This document shows, piece after piece, positions 56,179 to 64,000 of a DNA stretch of 64,000 bases. The stretch is from positions 62,001 to 126,000 of the forward strand of contig NZ_SRSH01000013.1 in assembly GCF_006175985.1 (NCBI RefSeq). Direction: 5' to 3'. Source of the stretch: Methylotetracoccus oryzae. GTDB taxonomy: Bacteria > Pseudomonadota > Gammaproteobacteria > Methylococcales > Methylococcaceae. Positions within the stretch are counted from its first letter, which is position 1, and each line of letters starts with the position of its first letter. The position numbers and the translations under genes are program-made. The notes beneath the pieces were generated by a model, which was given only the letters and a program-made list of their open reading frames with translations, had not been told where the DNA came from and did not search any database.

Positions 56179-57273
56179 TTATGCGCCCAGGCTCGCCAGC
56201 CGGCTTTCGAGAAAGCTTCGCCCCTGTTTCTCGCCGTCCGCGATCAGACGACGGATGTTCGCGGGCGAACGGTCCAGCTTGCTCTCGTAGTTGAGTGTCC
56301 CGACCAGATCTTCCGACATCTCGATCATCGGTATGTGGAAGGGCTGGTCGGGATCGTCCGGGAACGACTTCGGTAACTTGACGGGTGCCGCGATGTCGAG
56401 CCGGGCCAGGAAATCCTGGCAGAACGCCCCCTTCAACAAGAGTTCATTCAGGTACTCGACCTGCCGCAGGCCCTGGAACAGCGAGACATTACCTTCCAGT
56501 TCATTGCGCCGGTCGAGTATGTCGTCGGGCTCGGTGGGAATCTTGTCGGTCGCGGTCGGATTGATCTTGATGACCCAGATTTCCTGCGCAATGTTGTCCT
56601 TGCCGACGAAGTCGCCCTTGATCAGGCGATCGATCGGCGGGTTGTCGGAGAACAACCCGTCCCAGTAGGCCTCGTCACCAATCGAGACGGCGGGAAAGAG
56701 GTTGGGGATACAGGCCGACGCCAGCAGATGCTCGACACGGATCGGCTCGCGATAGGAATTGAATTTGTGCAACTTGCCACTGAGGATGTTGCAGGCACCC
56801 AGCAACAACACCGGGGGCTCGGTCTGCGCCCCCCAGGCGGCCAGTTCGGCGAAATCGACATGGGCTTCGAGCAATTCCTTCAGGTCGGTGAAGCGGCTGC
56901 GCATGCCCTGGTTAACCACCGAGGAGGCGGCCTTCAACAGAGGCGAAGCCGGGCTGACGTTGAACTGCGGCAACTGACCCCGACTGACCATTTCCAGAGT
57001 CTTGATGATGCAGTCGTTGAAAAACTGCTCCTGATAGCCCTGAGCGGCATTGTCTTCCCAGAAGTCAATCAGCCGCCTCCAGGCCGGCGTTTCCCCTTTT
57101 TTGAGCGCATACCAGATCAGAAACGCACACAACGCGCCACCCGACGTACCGCTCAGGCTGACGATGTTGAAGTGCTCCTGCACGCGACTTTCGAACAACG
57201 CCTTGAAGACGCCAGCGGTAAAGGCAGTTTGGCTGCCGCCCCCCTGGCAGGCGATCGCGACCCTGGGTTTCAT
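56179..57273 (-). CDS. Patatin-like phospholipase
   Basis: A 364-residue lipid acyl hydrolase of the patatin family. The oxyanion loop is QGGGSQTAF, the nucleophile S44 is in SGTSGGAL, and the catalytic aspartate lies in WDGLFSDNPP. No signal peptide is present, so it acts in the cytosol or is a secreted effector without a leader. GGGAGGT lies at ideal distance before ATG 57273, which settles the start. It converges with the tetR gene and lies in the same direction as the following hybrid kinase, 180 bases away. Confidence 0.93.
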   Translation of the reverse strand: MKPRVAIACQGGGSQTAFTAGVFKALFESRVQEHFNIVSLSGTSGGALCAFLIWYALKKGETPAWRRLIDFWEDNAAQGYQEQFFNDCIIKTLEMVSRGQLPQFNVSPASPLLKAASSVVNQGMRSRFTDLKELLEAHVDFAELAAWGAQTEPPVLLLGACNILSGKLHKFNSYREPIRVEHLLASACIPNLFPAVSIGDEAYWDGLFSDNPPIDRLIKGDFVGKDNIAQEIWVIKINPTATDKIPTEPDDILDRRNELEGNVSLFQGLRQVEYLNELLLKGAFCQDFLARLDIAAPVKLPKSFPDDPDQPFHIPMIEMSEDLVGTLNYESKLDRSPANIRRLIADGEKQGRSFLESRLASLGA

Positions 57274-57453
57274 GCAATACCTCCCGATTCGACTACCGAA
57301 AGCGCAAACTGGCTGACCGGCGGGGCATCTGGCACCCGTGGGGCTTTCGCTCCACCTACGGTCAGGCTGGGTTACTGCCCGATCGCGACAGGCATCAGTG
57401 TCCGCAGGCACCCGTCGGGCCTGCCAGCGGATGATGATCGATGCAAGGCAGAC

Positions 57454-60400
57454 CTAAATCCCGGCATCCTGGATGGCCTCGGCCAACGTTGCATAACAGC
57501 GGGCAACGGCTTCCGCGCAAGACTGGATTTCCGCCGGTGACGCGCCCCGCTTTGCGGCCGCTTCCAGGTCGGCGGCAAGCGCTTGCAGGGCGGTCGCTCC
57601 GACCGCACCGGCACTACCCTTGAGCTGATGCGCGATCTGCCGGGCAGCCTCGGAGTCATGGGCATCGACGGCGCCTTCCAGGCTTGCGGCGACGGCCGGT
57701 TGTTCACCGGCGAACAATCGCAACACACGGTAGTATCGGGCAATTCGTTGACCGGAGTATTGCAAGCCAAGGTCCGTGTCGAGGCCGTCGATCTCCGGTA
57801 ACTCCAAGGCGGCCCCGGGCTCGGCACTTCCAACGGCCGCGAGACCGGAGTTGTGCGGTCCAGCGAACCGCGCCGACGGCAGCCATCGCCGCAATGCGGC
57901 ATGCAGTGCTTCCGGCGAGACCGGCTTGACCAGATGTTCATTCATGCCGGCAGCGAGGCAAGCAACACGGTCCTCACCGAAGGCATTGGCAGTCAGCGCC
58001 AGAATCGGAACGCTTGCATATTCCGGTAACAGGCGGATGCGGCGGCACGCCTCGAGACCATCCATGACCGGCATCTGCATGTCCATCAGGATCAGGTCGT
58101 AGCGCCACGTTCGCGCCTGCTCGAAGGCCAGGGCGCCGTTTTCGGCGACATCGACGACGAGATTGCTTTGCTGCAGCAGTGCAAGAACGACTTCGCGGTT
58201 CAGCGGATTGTCCTCGGCCAGCAGGATGCGGGCACCGCCATAACCCAACACTGAGGAATCCTCGAAGGCCGAAGGCGATTCCAAGACAACCGACTCCGCG
58301 GCTGCCGCGTCCCGCGCTCGCTCGAGGCGCGCAGTCAACCAGAACGTGCTGCCTTGCCCCGGCACGCTGTCGACACCCGTCTCGCCACCCATCAAAGCCG
58401 CCAGGCGCCGCGTGATGGCCAAGCCAAGCCCGGTCCCCCCGTGGCGACGCGTCGTGGACGTATCGGCCTGCTCGAAAGCGTCGAACAATCGGTCGGCCTG
58501 GGCCGGATCGACGCCTGGCCCGGTATCCACTACCTCAAACCGCACGAGCACATCGGCAGCGGTCTGTTCCAGTAGTCGCGCACGCAGTACGATCGAGCCG
58601 CGCTCCGTGAACTTGACCGCGTTCCCGGCGTAGTTCAGCAGGACCTGGCGCAGCCGGGTCGGGTCACCCCGCACTCGTAGCGGCAGGGCTTCACCTTCGA
58701 TCGTCACCATCAACCCCTTGGCGCGCGCCGCTTCGGCAATTAGCGCCCGCGTCTGCTCCATGACCCCGGCCAGCGCAAAATCCATGTCTTCCAGCACCAG
58801 CCGCTCGGCCTCGATCTTGGAAAGGTCGAGGATGTCGTTCAGCAAACTCATCAGGTGGTTCGCCGCGGTCTCGATCTTTCCCAGCCGGTCGGCTTGAGTT
58901 GGCGTCAACGGATCCAGCCGCAGCAACGAACCGAGCCCGAGAATCGCGTTCATCGGCGTGCGGATCTCGTGACTCATATTGGCCAGAAAGGCACTCTTTG
59001 CCCGATTGGCGGCCTCGGCTTCGATCTTGGCTTCCTCCAGCAGGATTTCGGCCCGACGACGGGTGTAAATGCGCCAGAGATCGTTACCGATCAACTGCAG
59101 TTCGCGCACATCGGACTCATCGTAGTCACTGGGTTTGTTGCCGACGCCGATCAACATGCAAACCCGTCCGTGCTCGAGAACGGGAACCCCCAGATGACGG
59201 AACATCTTCGTATGCCCCTCGGGGTAGCCGCGCCGATGGGGCAGACTCTCGTAGTCATTTTGAATCACGGGTTTCTTGACGCGAACCGTATCGGCCCAAA
59301 CGCCTGCCTGGCTAACCGGGTAGTGGTCATCGAAGGCGGCGGTGCAGACCTGCATCGTGCTCGACGACCAGGTAATCAGGCGAATGGTTTCCTGATCCTC
59401 GCTGAGGAAATGCAGGTAGCCGATCGCACTGCCGGTCAGTCGCACCGCCTCGTCGATCCCGTGCCGCAGCAGTTCCGCCTCCGACATCTCGGCCGCTTGC
59501 TGGCTCATGGCGAACATGGCGCTGAGGCGCTGATCGCTCATGCTGAGTCGGCGATTGAGTTCCTCGAGTTCCGTTGTCCGGGCCCGGACCAGTTCTTCGA
59601 GGTGATAGCGATAGCGCTCCAGTTCCTGCTCCGCCCGCTTGCGCTCGCTGATGTCGATGCCGGTGCCGATCAGAATCGTCTGGCCAGCCTGCTCGACACG
59701 GATGCCTGTGAAGTAGTAGGGGGTGCGGCGACCGCCTTTCGCCACGAGTTCTGCCTCCACCGTGCTCCGGCCGCTTTCGAACACTTCCCGGATACGCTCT
59801 CCCACTCGCGCGGCGTCAGTGCCGTCAAACAACGTGAGCGCGTTAAGCCCTTGGAACTCCTGCGCACTGCGTTCGCTGACCCGTTCCATTTCTACGTTCC
59901 AGAACAGAAAGCGGCCTGTGGCGTCGAGCGCGTAGAAGACGCCGGGAATCGATTCGATCAGCGTCTCCCGGAATTCCCGCTCCCGACGCGCCGCTTCGTC
60001 GGCCGCCCTGCGCGCGGTGACGTCGTGCATGAACCCATGCCACAAGACAAAGCCATCAGGCTGCGCCGTGGGCGTCGAGACTGCCTCGATCCAGACCCAT
60101 CCCTTCTCGGGATGTCGGATCCGCCATTCGGCAGACCACGGGGTCAACGATCGCGCCGATTCGGCAATGCTGGCATGGACACCTTCGATGTCATCGGCAT
60201 GGATCAGCGCGAACAGCGGATTTGCACTGCTTGCGGCCATCTCCGGCGAGATTCCGAAGACGTCGACAAGCTTCGGACTCGCGTAGGGTAGTCGCGTCCT
60301 TCCGTCCGGAGCGATCTCGAACGCATAGACGACGCCGGGTACGGCATTGGCGATACTCTGCAGTTGTTCCCGCAGTGCCACGCGATCCCGGAGAGCCGCC

Positions 60401-61680
60401 TCGGCAGCCTTGCGCTCGGTAATGCCGCGCAGAAACGAAATGAAGGTATGCGTGTCGGGGTCATAGGTCGCGCTGACTTCGACGTCGATGATGGAGCCGT
60501 CGCGGCGCCGGTGACGGGTTTCGAACAACTGACCGCCTTCCCCGATGATCGCGCTGCTGCGATCGACGACAGCGCGACTGGAATGGTCGATGTCGAGGTC
60601 GACGATCCGCATCGCCAGCAACTCCTCGCGGCGATAGCCGCTCATCCGCTCCGCTGCCTCATTCACATCGAGCAGCTGGCCGGTCGTCGCATCGACCAGC
60701 CAGAAGCCATCGCTCGTCGTGCCGAGCATTTTTTCGTAACGCGTCACGGCTTGCCGCAGCTTCCCCTCCGTGGCTCGCCGCTCGGCCTCGAGCTGCCCGA
60801 GCGCACGGTGCGTCTCGGAAAGCCAACCCAGGACAGTGTCGGCAGCGACATCCCCGACTGCATCGCTCGCCGAAAAATCCCCGACCCGAATTTTCGCAAT
60901 CAATGCGTGAACCGCGTCGACCGAACCGCCCAACGTTCGCCGCAGTCGCCGGTAGCTCAACCAGACGACCACCACCAGAACCAGACCAAACGCGATAACC
61001 AGATACCGCATGGACAAGGCGCGCTCCATCGACGCCTGCACTATGTTCGATGTGCGGGTTTCCAGGTGCTCGTGGAACTCGCTGATGGGCCCCATGATCG
61101 CCGCCCTGGCACGCTCATAGGACTCGCCGAACAACATGGACCGGGCCAGAACGTGCTTGGCGTCAGCGTCACTCCCGATCGTCTCGGCAAGCCGCATCGC
61201 TTCGCCTTCCATCGCGGCGAGCGCGTCCGATTTGATTTTGGCGTCTTGGAGCTTTAGCACTTCGTCGACGCTCAGTCCGACCTGGCGTAGCCGATCCAAC
61301 AAGGGCATCGGTACCCGCGGGTCGGAATCCGACGTCGTCCCAATCTGTCCGACCCGACGCGGGTCGGAGTCTGGATCACCGACGGTCGGTGGGAGCCTGC
61401 CGTCGCGACTGAACAGAATCTGCTGATAGGCGGTCTTGTAGGCGGGCTGGCCCGTAATCACATAACTGCGCGCCAGCCGCGAAAGATCGTCCGATGCGTG
61501 GCGCAACTCGTTGGAAAGTTGCAGAGACGAGTGGCGCAAGTCGTTGACGTGATCGATCTCCTTCTCGGCCTGCACGTAGAGCTGAAAGCAGCCAACGAAG
61601 ACGGCAAACAGGATGAGGATCACCCAAAGGGGTAGTGTGAAACGGCTGGTGGGCGGGTGGATTGCCACGAACTGATGCAC
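57454..61680 (-). CDS. Membrane-bound hybrid histidine kinase with PAS, GAF, receiver and Hpt domains
   Basis: A 1408-residue sensor with two membrane helices (about 16-36 and 227-245) that bound a periplasmic helical sensor domain. Then come a HAMP-like linker, three PAS domains (about 320-435, 440-560 and 570-690), a GAF-like domain (about 730-890), the phospho-acceptor domain with H904 in NMSHEIRTP, an ATPase domain, a receiver with D1200 in ILMDMQMP, and a C-terminal Hpt domain with H1351 in [10 protein letters not shown]. It can therefore run a complete phosphorelay up to the final regulator, which is not encoded nearby. Confidence 0.93.
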   Translation of the reverse strand: MHQFVAIHPPTSRFTLPLWVILILFAVFVGCFQLYVQAEKEIDHVNDLRHSSLQLSNELRHASDDLSRLARSYVITGQPAYKTAYQQILFSRDGRLPPTVGDPDSDPRRVGQIGTTSDSDPRVPMPLLDRLRQVGLSVDEVLKLQDAKIKSDALAAMEGEAMRLAETIGSDADAKHVLARSMLFGESYERARAAIMGPISEFHEHLETRTSNIVQASMERALSMRYLVIAFGLVLVVVVWLSYRRLRRTLGGSVDAVHALIAKIRVGDFSASDAVGDVAADTVLGWLSETHRALGQLEAERRATEGKLRQAVTRYEKMLGTTSDGFWLVDATTGQLLDVNEAAERMSGYRREELLAMRIVDLDIDHSSRAVVDRSSAIIGEGGQLFETRHRRRDGSIIDVEVSATYDPDTHTFISFLRGITERKAAEAALRDRVALREQLQSIANAVPGVVYAFEIAPDGRTRLPYASPKLVDVFGISPEMAASSANPLFALIHADDIEGVHASIAESARSLTPWSAEWRIRHPEKGWVWIEAVSTPTAQPDGFVLWHGFMHDVTARRAADEAARREREFRETLIESIPGVFYALDATGRFLFWNVEMERVSERSAQEFQGLNALTLFDGTDAARVGERIREVFESGRSTVEAELVAKGGRRTPYYFTGIRVEQAGQTILIGTGIDISERKRAEQELERYRYHLEELVRARTTELEELNRRLSMSDQRLSAMFAMSQQAAEMSEAELLRHGIDEAVRLTGSAIGYLHFLSEDQETIRLITWSSSTMQVCTAAFDDHYPVSQAGVWADTVRVKKPVIQNDYESLPHRRGYPEGHTKMFRHLGVPVLEHGRVCMLIGVGNKPSDYDESDVRELQLIGNDLWRIYTRRRAEILLEEAKIEAEAANRAKSAFLANMSHEIRTPMNAILGLGSLLRLDPLTPTQADRLGKIETAANHLMSLLNDILDLSKIEAERLVLEDMDFALAGVMEQTRALIAEAARAKGLMVTIEGEALPLRVRGDPTRLRQVLLNYAGNAVKFTERGSIVLRARLLEQTAADVLVRFEVVDTGPGVDPAQADRLFDAFEQADTSTTRRHGGTGLGLAITRRLAALMGGETGVDSVPGQGSTFWLTARLERARDAAAAESVVLESPSAFEDSSVLGYGGARILLAEDNPLNREVVLALLQQSNLVVDVAENGALAFEQARTWRYDLILMDMQMPVMDGLEACRRIRLLPEYASVPILALTANAFGEDRVACLAAGMNEHLVKPVSPEALHAALRRWLPSARFAGPHNSGLAAVGSAEPGAALELPEIDGLDTDLGLQYSGQRIARYYRVLRLFAGEQPAVAASLEGAVDAHDSEAARQIAHQLKGSAGAVGATALQALAADLEAAAKRGASPAEIQSCAEAVARCYATLAEAIQDAGI

Positions 61681-61879
61681 GCTCAGAGGGATCGTTGCGA
61701 TTTAAACGGGGGCCGCGTCCGGAGCCTGGAAGCTGACCTTCCTTCACGCCAACTGAATCAAGCATAACGCATCAAGGGCATGCGGACAGGAACACAGCGC
61801 GTCTTCTTGGCGAGTGTAGACGGGCCGGTGAGCCGCTTCGCGCTCACAGCAGGGATGAGGACACAGCCAAAAAAGTTTG

Positions 61880-61908
61880 TGGACAAGCGCCGAAAATAGG
61901 CCTATGGT
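61880..61908 (+). promoter_or_regulatory. Predicted promoter of the RRM protein gene
   Basis: TGGACA (61880-61885), a 17-base spacer and TATGGT (61903-61908). It would give a leader of more than 220 bases before the ATG at 62141, which may carry post-transcriptional control. Confidence 0.45.
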
Positions 61909-62140
61909 TGACGCCGTTTGTCGCGGCGCAAGAATCGGTCTTCGCCACGAGGATCCGGAACGTTACTTTCAGACAATGCCCTTGGCACCTGCTAGCCCCG
62001 CCTCCTCCTGCCAAGCCACATGTGGCGTGTAACTCAGCACGTCCTGTGGTTATCGTAAGCCTCAAGCCCACGCTGCAAACCGCTGTCGCGATCATCGCGG
62101 CAGGCGTACTTCGGTAGTTTGTTTTTTTGGAGTCCTGTTA

Positions 62141-62446
62141 ATGAGCAAGAAATTGTATGTGGGCAATCTGAGCTACAGCGTCACGAACCGTGAGCTTGAA
62201 GCGATCTTTGCGGAGCACGGTACCGTCGAGTCCGCGAACGTCATCATGGATCGCGAGACTGGCCGCTCGAAGGGTTTCGGTTTCGTCGAAATGGGCACCG
62301 AGGCGCAGGCGCGCTCGGCAATCTCCGCCCTGCATGGCAAGGCTTTCGAAGGTCGCGATCTGACCGTGAACGAAGCACGTCCTCGCGAGGAACGCCCGGC
62401 CGGTGGCGCGGGCCGCAGCGGCTTCGGCGGCGGTCGCCGCTTCTAA
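62141..62446 (+). CDS. Small RRM-domain RNA-binding protein
   Basis: A 101-residue RNA-recognition-motif protein with RNP2 LYVGNL (5-10) and RNP1 KGFGFVEM (44-51) and a Gly/Arg-rich tail (GGAGRSGFGGGRRF), the layout of glycine-rich RNA-binding proteins of cyanobacteria and proteobacteria, often cold-induced. It probably binds mRNA and acts as an RNA chaperone. TTGGAG lies about ten bases before the ATG. A long leader and a strong terminator mark it as a separate and probably strongly expressed gene. Confidence 0.93.
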   Translation: MSKKLYVGNLSYSVTNRELEAIFAEHGTVESANVIMDRETGRSKGFGFVEMGTEAQARSAISALHGKAFEGRDLTVNEARPREERPAGGAGRSGFGGGRRF

Positions 62447-62494
62447 AGCGTGAGCTTACCGGCGCCGTGAGGCGCCGGAACAGCCTGCCAGGAG

Positions 62495-62530
62495 AAAGGC
62501 CAGGGGCGTGGTACGCCCCTGGCCTTTATT
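62495..62530 (+). terminator. Strong Rho-independent terminator of the RRM gene
   Basis: A perfect 14-base stem (62495-62508 with 62514-62527) around a five-base loop, ending in TTTATT. A smaller hairpin (62459-62466 with 62471-62478) precedes it. Confidence 0.9.
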
Positions 62531-62698
62531 CGTTTGGGGCTGTCGCATGACGATGCCGCATCCTTGATAGCCCAAGCCACGCTTGCTGGGGCTCAAGCCG
62601 GTCAACCGCCCGGGCCGAGGCCCGTGGCCCTGCAGATCCAAGTTGGACTTCTATACTTCGGCCGGAAGATATCCAACCAGAACAAGGATCCTGCGGCC

Positions 62699-63772
62699 AT
62701 GAGCATCTCATTTACCGACATCCTGAATCGACATGTGGCAGCAACCGCTCTTCTGTTTCCAACACGGCCCCCTGCACGCGATGCGGCGATCGAGCTGCCC
62801 GTCCCGGTCACCGCCCGCCTGGTTTCTCGTTTCGGTAGCGCATCCAGCAACGTACTGCTGGATGAGCGATGCCAGCACTTTCGGGATGCCGGAATCGATG
62901 GAGTGATCGGTTACAAACGGCAGGGCCGCTACGCAATTGCGCTAGGAGACCCGGTCTGTGCAACCGAGGACCGGGCCGCTTTGGTCGAAGCCTTCCGGAC
63001 CCACTTCCGAGAACAGGGCGTACATACGCTGTTTGCGGTCGTCGGAGCCGGCACGGCGGAATATCTGCGAGCGACGGGCTGTGGCCTGGTGGAGTTCGGC
63101 GTCGAGCAGGTCCTCGATCCCAGCAATAGCGTGACGGCACCGGGATACAAGGAATTGCGCAAGAAACTCAAGCGCGCCCGGCGCGCGGGCATGGAGGTAA
63201 CCGAGTATCGGCCGTTCGAAGATGGACATAGTCCCCAGCTTGAGCGACAGATGAACGATCTGGTCCATTGCTGGCTGATGAATCGCGGGGGGCTCCAGAC
63301 CTTCTGGGCACACATCGATCTCTTTCGATCGCCGACGACGACACGCTGGTTTTGCGGCAAAGTCGGCGACAGGGTCGTCGGTCTGCTGTCGACATTGCGG
63401 TTGGAAAATCTGAACGGATATCTGCTCGAACATATCCTTTGGGCACCGCAGGCGCCCGTGGGCACCTCCGAATCGCTGGTCGCTCACGTGCTCGAGACCC
63501 TCGCCGGCGAGAACTGCACCTACGCCAGTTTCGGCCCGGCGCCAGCCCACGATCTGGGGGAAGTCAGCGGCTTCTCAAACCTCTCGGAACGGTCGTGCCG
63601 CCTGATCTACAGGATGGCCCGACATCTTTTCCAACTGGATTCCAAGGCACTGCACCGCCAGAAATACCGACCCGTCGCGGCACAGCCGCTGTATCTGGCA
63701 TTCGACAAGACCAGCATCGGCTTGGGCACGCTTGGTGCGCTGGGCCATGCATTCAACTTTTCGATGGCCTAA
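62699..63772 (+). CDS. DUF2156 / MprF C-domain-like aminoacyltransferase-type protein
   Basis: A 357-residue protein of the double-GNAT-fold DUF2156 family, the domain that in MprF transfers amino acids from tRNA to phosphatidylglycerol. GVIGYKRQGRYAIALGDPVC and GYKELRKKLKRARRAG are typical, and the central part has the family's FWAHIDLF and GLLSTLRLENLNGY pattern. There is no membrane part, so it is the soluble domain alone, with an unknown acceptor. The start at 62699 has AAGGA upstream; the longer frame to 62534 overlaps the terminator and is rejected. The last 228 bases of the window hold no gene. Confidence 0.8.
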   Translation: MSISFTDILNRHVAATALLFPTRPPARDAAIELPVPVTARLVSRFGSASSNVLLDERCQHFRDAGIDGVIGYKRQGRYAIALGDPVCATEDRAALVEAFRTHFREQGVHTLFAVVGAGTAEYLRATGCGLVEFGVEQVLDPSNSVTAPGYKELRKKLKRARRAGMEVTEYRPFEDGHSPQLERQMNDLVHCWLMNRGGLQTFWAHIDLFRSPTTTRWFCGKVGDRVVGLLSTLRLENLNGYLLEHILWAPQAPVGTSESLVAHVLETLAGENCTYASFGPAPAHDLGEVSGFSNLSERSCRLIYRMARHLFQLDSKALHRQKYRPVAAQPLYLAFDKTSIGLGTLGALGHAFNFSMA

Positions 63773-64000
63773 CGCACCTGCAACCGCGGGTGTGCCCGTT
63801 GCCGAGCACAGAACGAATCCGATGGGCCGGGCCGTTTACCGCCCTGGCAGACTTCCCGTCAACCAAAACCCGCCGTGGCTTGCCGGAGAGAATCCCGGAC
63901 ACGGGCCCGAGTGCTGCTAGGACCGGGAGAATCGCTGAGCCTGGGCTACGCGGATCACGCCCCGGACCTCCGGCAACGTCGTGAGAACAGGCCCGCCTTT

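Noticed and set aside
58855-60291. Plus-strand frame of 478 codons
   Set aside because: Antisense to the hybrid kinase with clear PAS and kinase motifs.
61301-61385. Short direct repeat CGCGGGTCGG inside the membrane-bound kinase gene
   Set aside because: Two imperfect copies within coding sequence give SDPR-type residues in a sensor linker; a local duplication without sign of mobile DNA.

Overview
The window is GC-rich, densely coded chromosomal DNA. It looks gammaproteobacterial: fabA-fabB is followed by ttcA and rimO, rnfB is coupled to nth, and a YheU-family gene, an H-NS-family gene, slyD and a thiopurine-methyltransferase gene are present. An hpnR gene predicts 3-methylhopanoids. A methylotroph-like or Chromatiales-like relative would fit, but the genus cannot be fixed from the sequence.

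Layout. 1-3680: a dynamin-like GTPase cut by the window edge, a small membrane protein, and a di-haem cytochrome c peroxidase with a clear promoter and terminator. 3788-11711: hpnR, an anchored protein of unknown role, a four-gene minus-strand operon (SDR, EamA transporter, unknown lipoprotein, DUF3047 protein), and an SRPBCC protein. 12237-19868: a secreted 12-repeat NHL propeller with two palindromes upstream, a methyltransferase, a lemA-TPM-TPM operon, and a PQQ-like propeller. 19950-30037: an alternative (N-type) F1Fo-ATPase cluster read on the minus strand in the order sseA-atpD-C-Q-B-E-F, then an interruption carrying a glutathione peroxidase, an RNase T2 and a superfamily 1 helicase, then atpA-atpG.

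30368-43482: housekeeping and accessory genes (methyltransferase, yheU-like, H-NS-like, fabA-fabB-ttcA-rimO, slyD, TPMT, a bacterial pentameric ligand-gated channel, a GH19-SH3-peptidase-like fusion, rnfB-nth, tRNA-Thr). 43483-46784: low coding density with an hsdM remnant beside the tRNA, a small NPYG-repeat secreted protein and a TIM-barrel-like secreted protein. 46785-63772: two large hybrid histidine kinases flanking an RND efflux operon with its divergent TetR regulator and a patatin phospholipase, then an RRM RNA-binding protein with a long leader and a perfect terminator, and a DUF2156 (MprF C-domain-like) protein.

Most notable points: the split ATPase cluster that lacks atpR and has a c subunit without the full sodium ligand set; an inserted helicase whose Walker A motif lies upstream of every ordinary start codon (likely CTG start); the bacterial Cys-loop-type channel; a lysozyme-peptidase-like fusion without a signal peptide; an SDR lacking the catalytic tyrosine; and several operator-like palindromes. 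No CRISPR array, insertion sequence or complete prophage was seen.
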